Shown: piece after piece, positions 14,273 through 15,245 of the stretch
Layout of the letters: each line of letters begins with the position of its first letter
Numbering within the stretch: position 1 is the first letter of the stretch
Assembly: GCA_913046805.1 (NCBI GenBank)
Contig: CAJWTA010000022.1
Location: forward strand, 1-15,245
Length of the DNA: 15,245 nucleotides
Direction: 5' to 3'
Source of the DNA: an uncultured Fidelibacterota bacterium
GTDB taxonomy: Bacteria > Marinisomatota > Marinisomatia > Marinisomatales > TCS55
Translations under genes and position numbers: made by a program
Notes under the pieces: generated by a model
Seen by the model: the letters and a program-made list of their open reading frames with translations, nothing else
Database searches by the model: none
What the model was told of the DNA's origin: nothing

Positions 14273-15245
14273 TTACTTGGTCAATTACGTTCTCTGCTAT
14301 TTCTTTGTACAATTTACTGGGGTGGGAATTAGGATGTAACTCTACAATTGGCTTTCCTGAGTCTGTGGTTTCCATGATATCTTGTAAAATTGGGATTTGG
14401 CCTAACAGTGGCACGCCTAATCGTTCACTTTCGGTTTTACCTCCACCATTTTTAAATAGGTCCATACGAATAGTAAAACTTCCGTCGTCTCGCAAAGAAA
14501 CTTTTTGACCCTCAATTGATAAATCGCTTCCATCTAATAATTTACCTTCTAGAAATAATCCAGACATGTTTTCAATAACGCCTAAAACAGGGGTCTTAAC
14601 CTTTCTAAACATATCTGCCCCTTTTTTTACATCTGCTAAAGCAATATCTTGAGGAGTGGTAACTATTAATGCACCATCCATTTTTAATTTTTGAGTAAGG
14701 GTTAATTGAATGTCACCTGTCCCTGGGGGTAAATCAAGAATTAGGTAATCTAACTCACCCCAAACAACATCATAAAAAAATTGTTCGGTCATTCTTGCTA
14801 CTAAGGGACCTCTCCATATGGTCGGCGATTGGTTGCCACTTATAAAACCAAAGCTCATGACCTTCATATCTAGATGCTCTAATGGTATTAATTTTCTATC
14901 ACTATTAAGCTCGGGTTGCTCATCTATCCCTAAAATCATGGGAAGGGATGGTCCATAAATATCCAAATCTAATAACCCAACATTAAGTCCCATATTGCGA
15001 ATGGAAAGAGCAAGGTTAGCTGCCACAGTTGATTTACCAACCCCACCTTTACCGCTCGAAACTGCAACAATATGTTTGATGCCTGCTAAAGTTGAAGGGC
15101 CTTGAGATAGTGTTTTCTGTCCTGTTGATTGACCTCCATCAGATTCATTTTTTGCAAAGAGAATTTCTATTTCGCCAAAGGAAGTTTCTTTTTCTAATAA
15201 AGTATTAATTTCTGATATCACTTTATCTTTTTTCTCTTCATTATC
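14265..15245 (-). CDS. mrp: Mrp/ApbC/NBP35-type P-loop ATPase (N-terminus outside window)
   Basis: Mrp-family ATPases are cytoplasmic carriers or scaffolds for iron-sulfur clusters. Numbered from an in-frame GTG at 15221, the P-loop domain has the deviant Walker A G-K-G-G-V-G-K-S at 57-64. D-L-D-I-Y-G-P-S is at 85-92, the switch L-P-P-G-T-G-D at 164-170 and E-N-M-S at 217-220. The frame stays open past the GTG to base 15245, and the first residues fit the end of an N-terminal DUF59 (MIP18-like) domain, so the true start lies outside and the gene is partial. No cysteine occurs in the visible part, so the usual CxxC after E-N-M-S is missing. About 30 residues (223-254) of unrelated sequence stand there before F-K-N-G-G-G. 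It heads an overlapping set with the two membrane proteins downstream. Confidence 0.92.
   Translation of the reverse strand, partial: DNEEKKDKVISEINTLLEKETSFGEIEILFAKNESDGGQSTGQKTLSQGPSTLAGIKHIVAVSSGKGGVGKSTVAANLALSIRNMGLNVGLLDLDIYGPSLPMILGIDEQPELNSDRKLIPLEHLDMKVMSFGFISGNQSPTIWRGPLVARMTEQFFYDVVWGELDYLILDLPPGTGDIQLTLTQKLKMDGALIVTTPQDIALADVKKGADMFRKVKTPVLGVIENMSGLFLEGKLLDGSDLSIEGQKVSLRDDGSFTIRMDLFKNGGGKTESERLGVPLLGQIPILQDIMETTDSGKPIVELHPNSHPSKLYKEIAENVIDQVNV

Noticed and set aside
1..15245. CRISPR arrays, tRNA or rRNA genes, insertion sequences, phage or defence genes
   Set aside because: I saw no spaced direct repeats, no cloverleaf with a CCA end, no rRNA-like sequence, and no transposase, integrase or nuclease motifs on either strand.

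Overview
The window is a compact, low-GC (about a third G+C by eye) chromosomal segment from a Gram-negative bacterium. It is nearly all protein-coding and carries mostly housekeeping genes. Several traits point to the FCB superphylum: an LpxC-FabZ fusion, an adenylate kinase with a short lid, an RseP with a single PDZ domain, and a BamA whose third POTRA looks Bacteroidota-like. A marine Marinimicrobia (SAR406)-like lineage is my best guess, but that is inference from protein style and not from any marker gene.

Two convergent blocks meet at about 3082-3085. The plus-strand block (1-3085) holds the 3' end of adk, then coaE, a lipid A-type (LpxL/HtrB family) acyltransferase, a TsaC-type threonylcarbamoyl-AMP synthase, and a secreted DUF3108 protein. 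The minus-strand block reads from the right edge leftwards. It starts with an Mrp-type P-loop ATPase (N-terminus cut off by the window), a polytopic membrane protein of unknown function, and a small zinc-ribbon membrane protein, all with overlapping ends. After a 75-base gap comes a cell-envelope operon: uppS, bamA, skp/ompH, lpxD, lpxC-fabZ, lpxA, an unrecognised probable outer-membrane beta-barrel gene, dxr and rseP.

The envelope operon combines isoprenoid supply (Dxr), the undecaprenyl carrier lipid (UppS), the first acylation steps of lipid A (LpxA, LpxC, LpxD), hydroxyacyl-ACP dehydration (FabZ), outer-membrane protein delivery and insertion (Skp, BamA), and a site-2 protease (RseP) of the kind that senses envelope stress. 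The plus-strand acyltransferase may act later in lipid A maturation. No cdsA, lpxB or kdsA is visible.

No tRNA, rRNA, CRISPR array, insertion sequence, attachment site or phage gene was seen. With lpxA extended to its full length, no stretch over 300 bases lacks a gene. I do not see a convincing new multi-gene system. The points most worth a second look are: lpxA, whose reading frame is intact but has no ATG, GTG, TTG or CTG start; the run of non-ATG starts through the lpx genes; the cysteine-free Mrp with an unusual insert; the uncharacterised membrane and zinc-ribbon pair coupled to it; and the orphan beta-barrel gene between lpxA and dxr.
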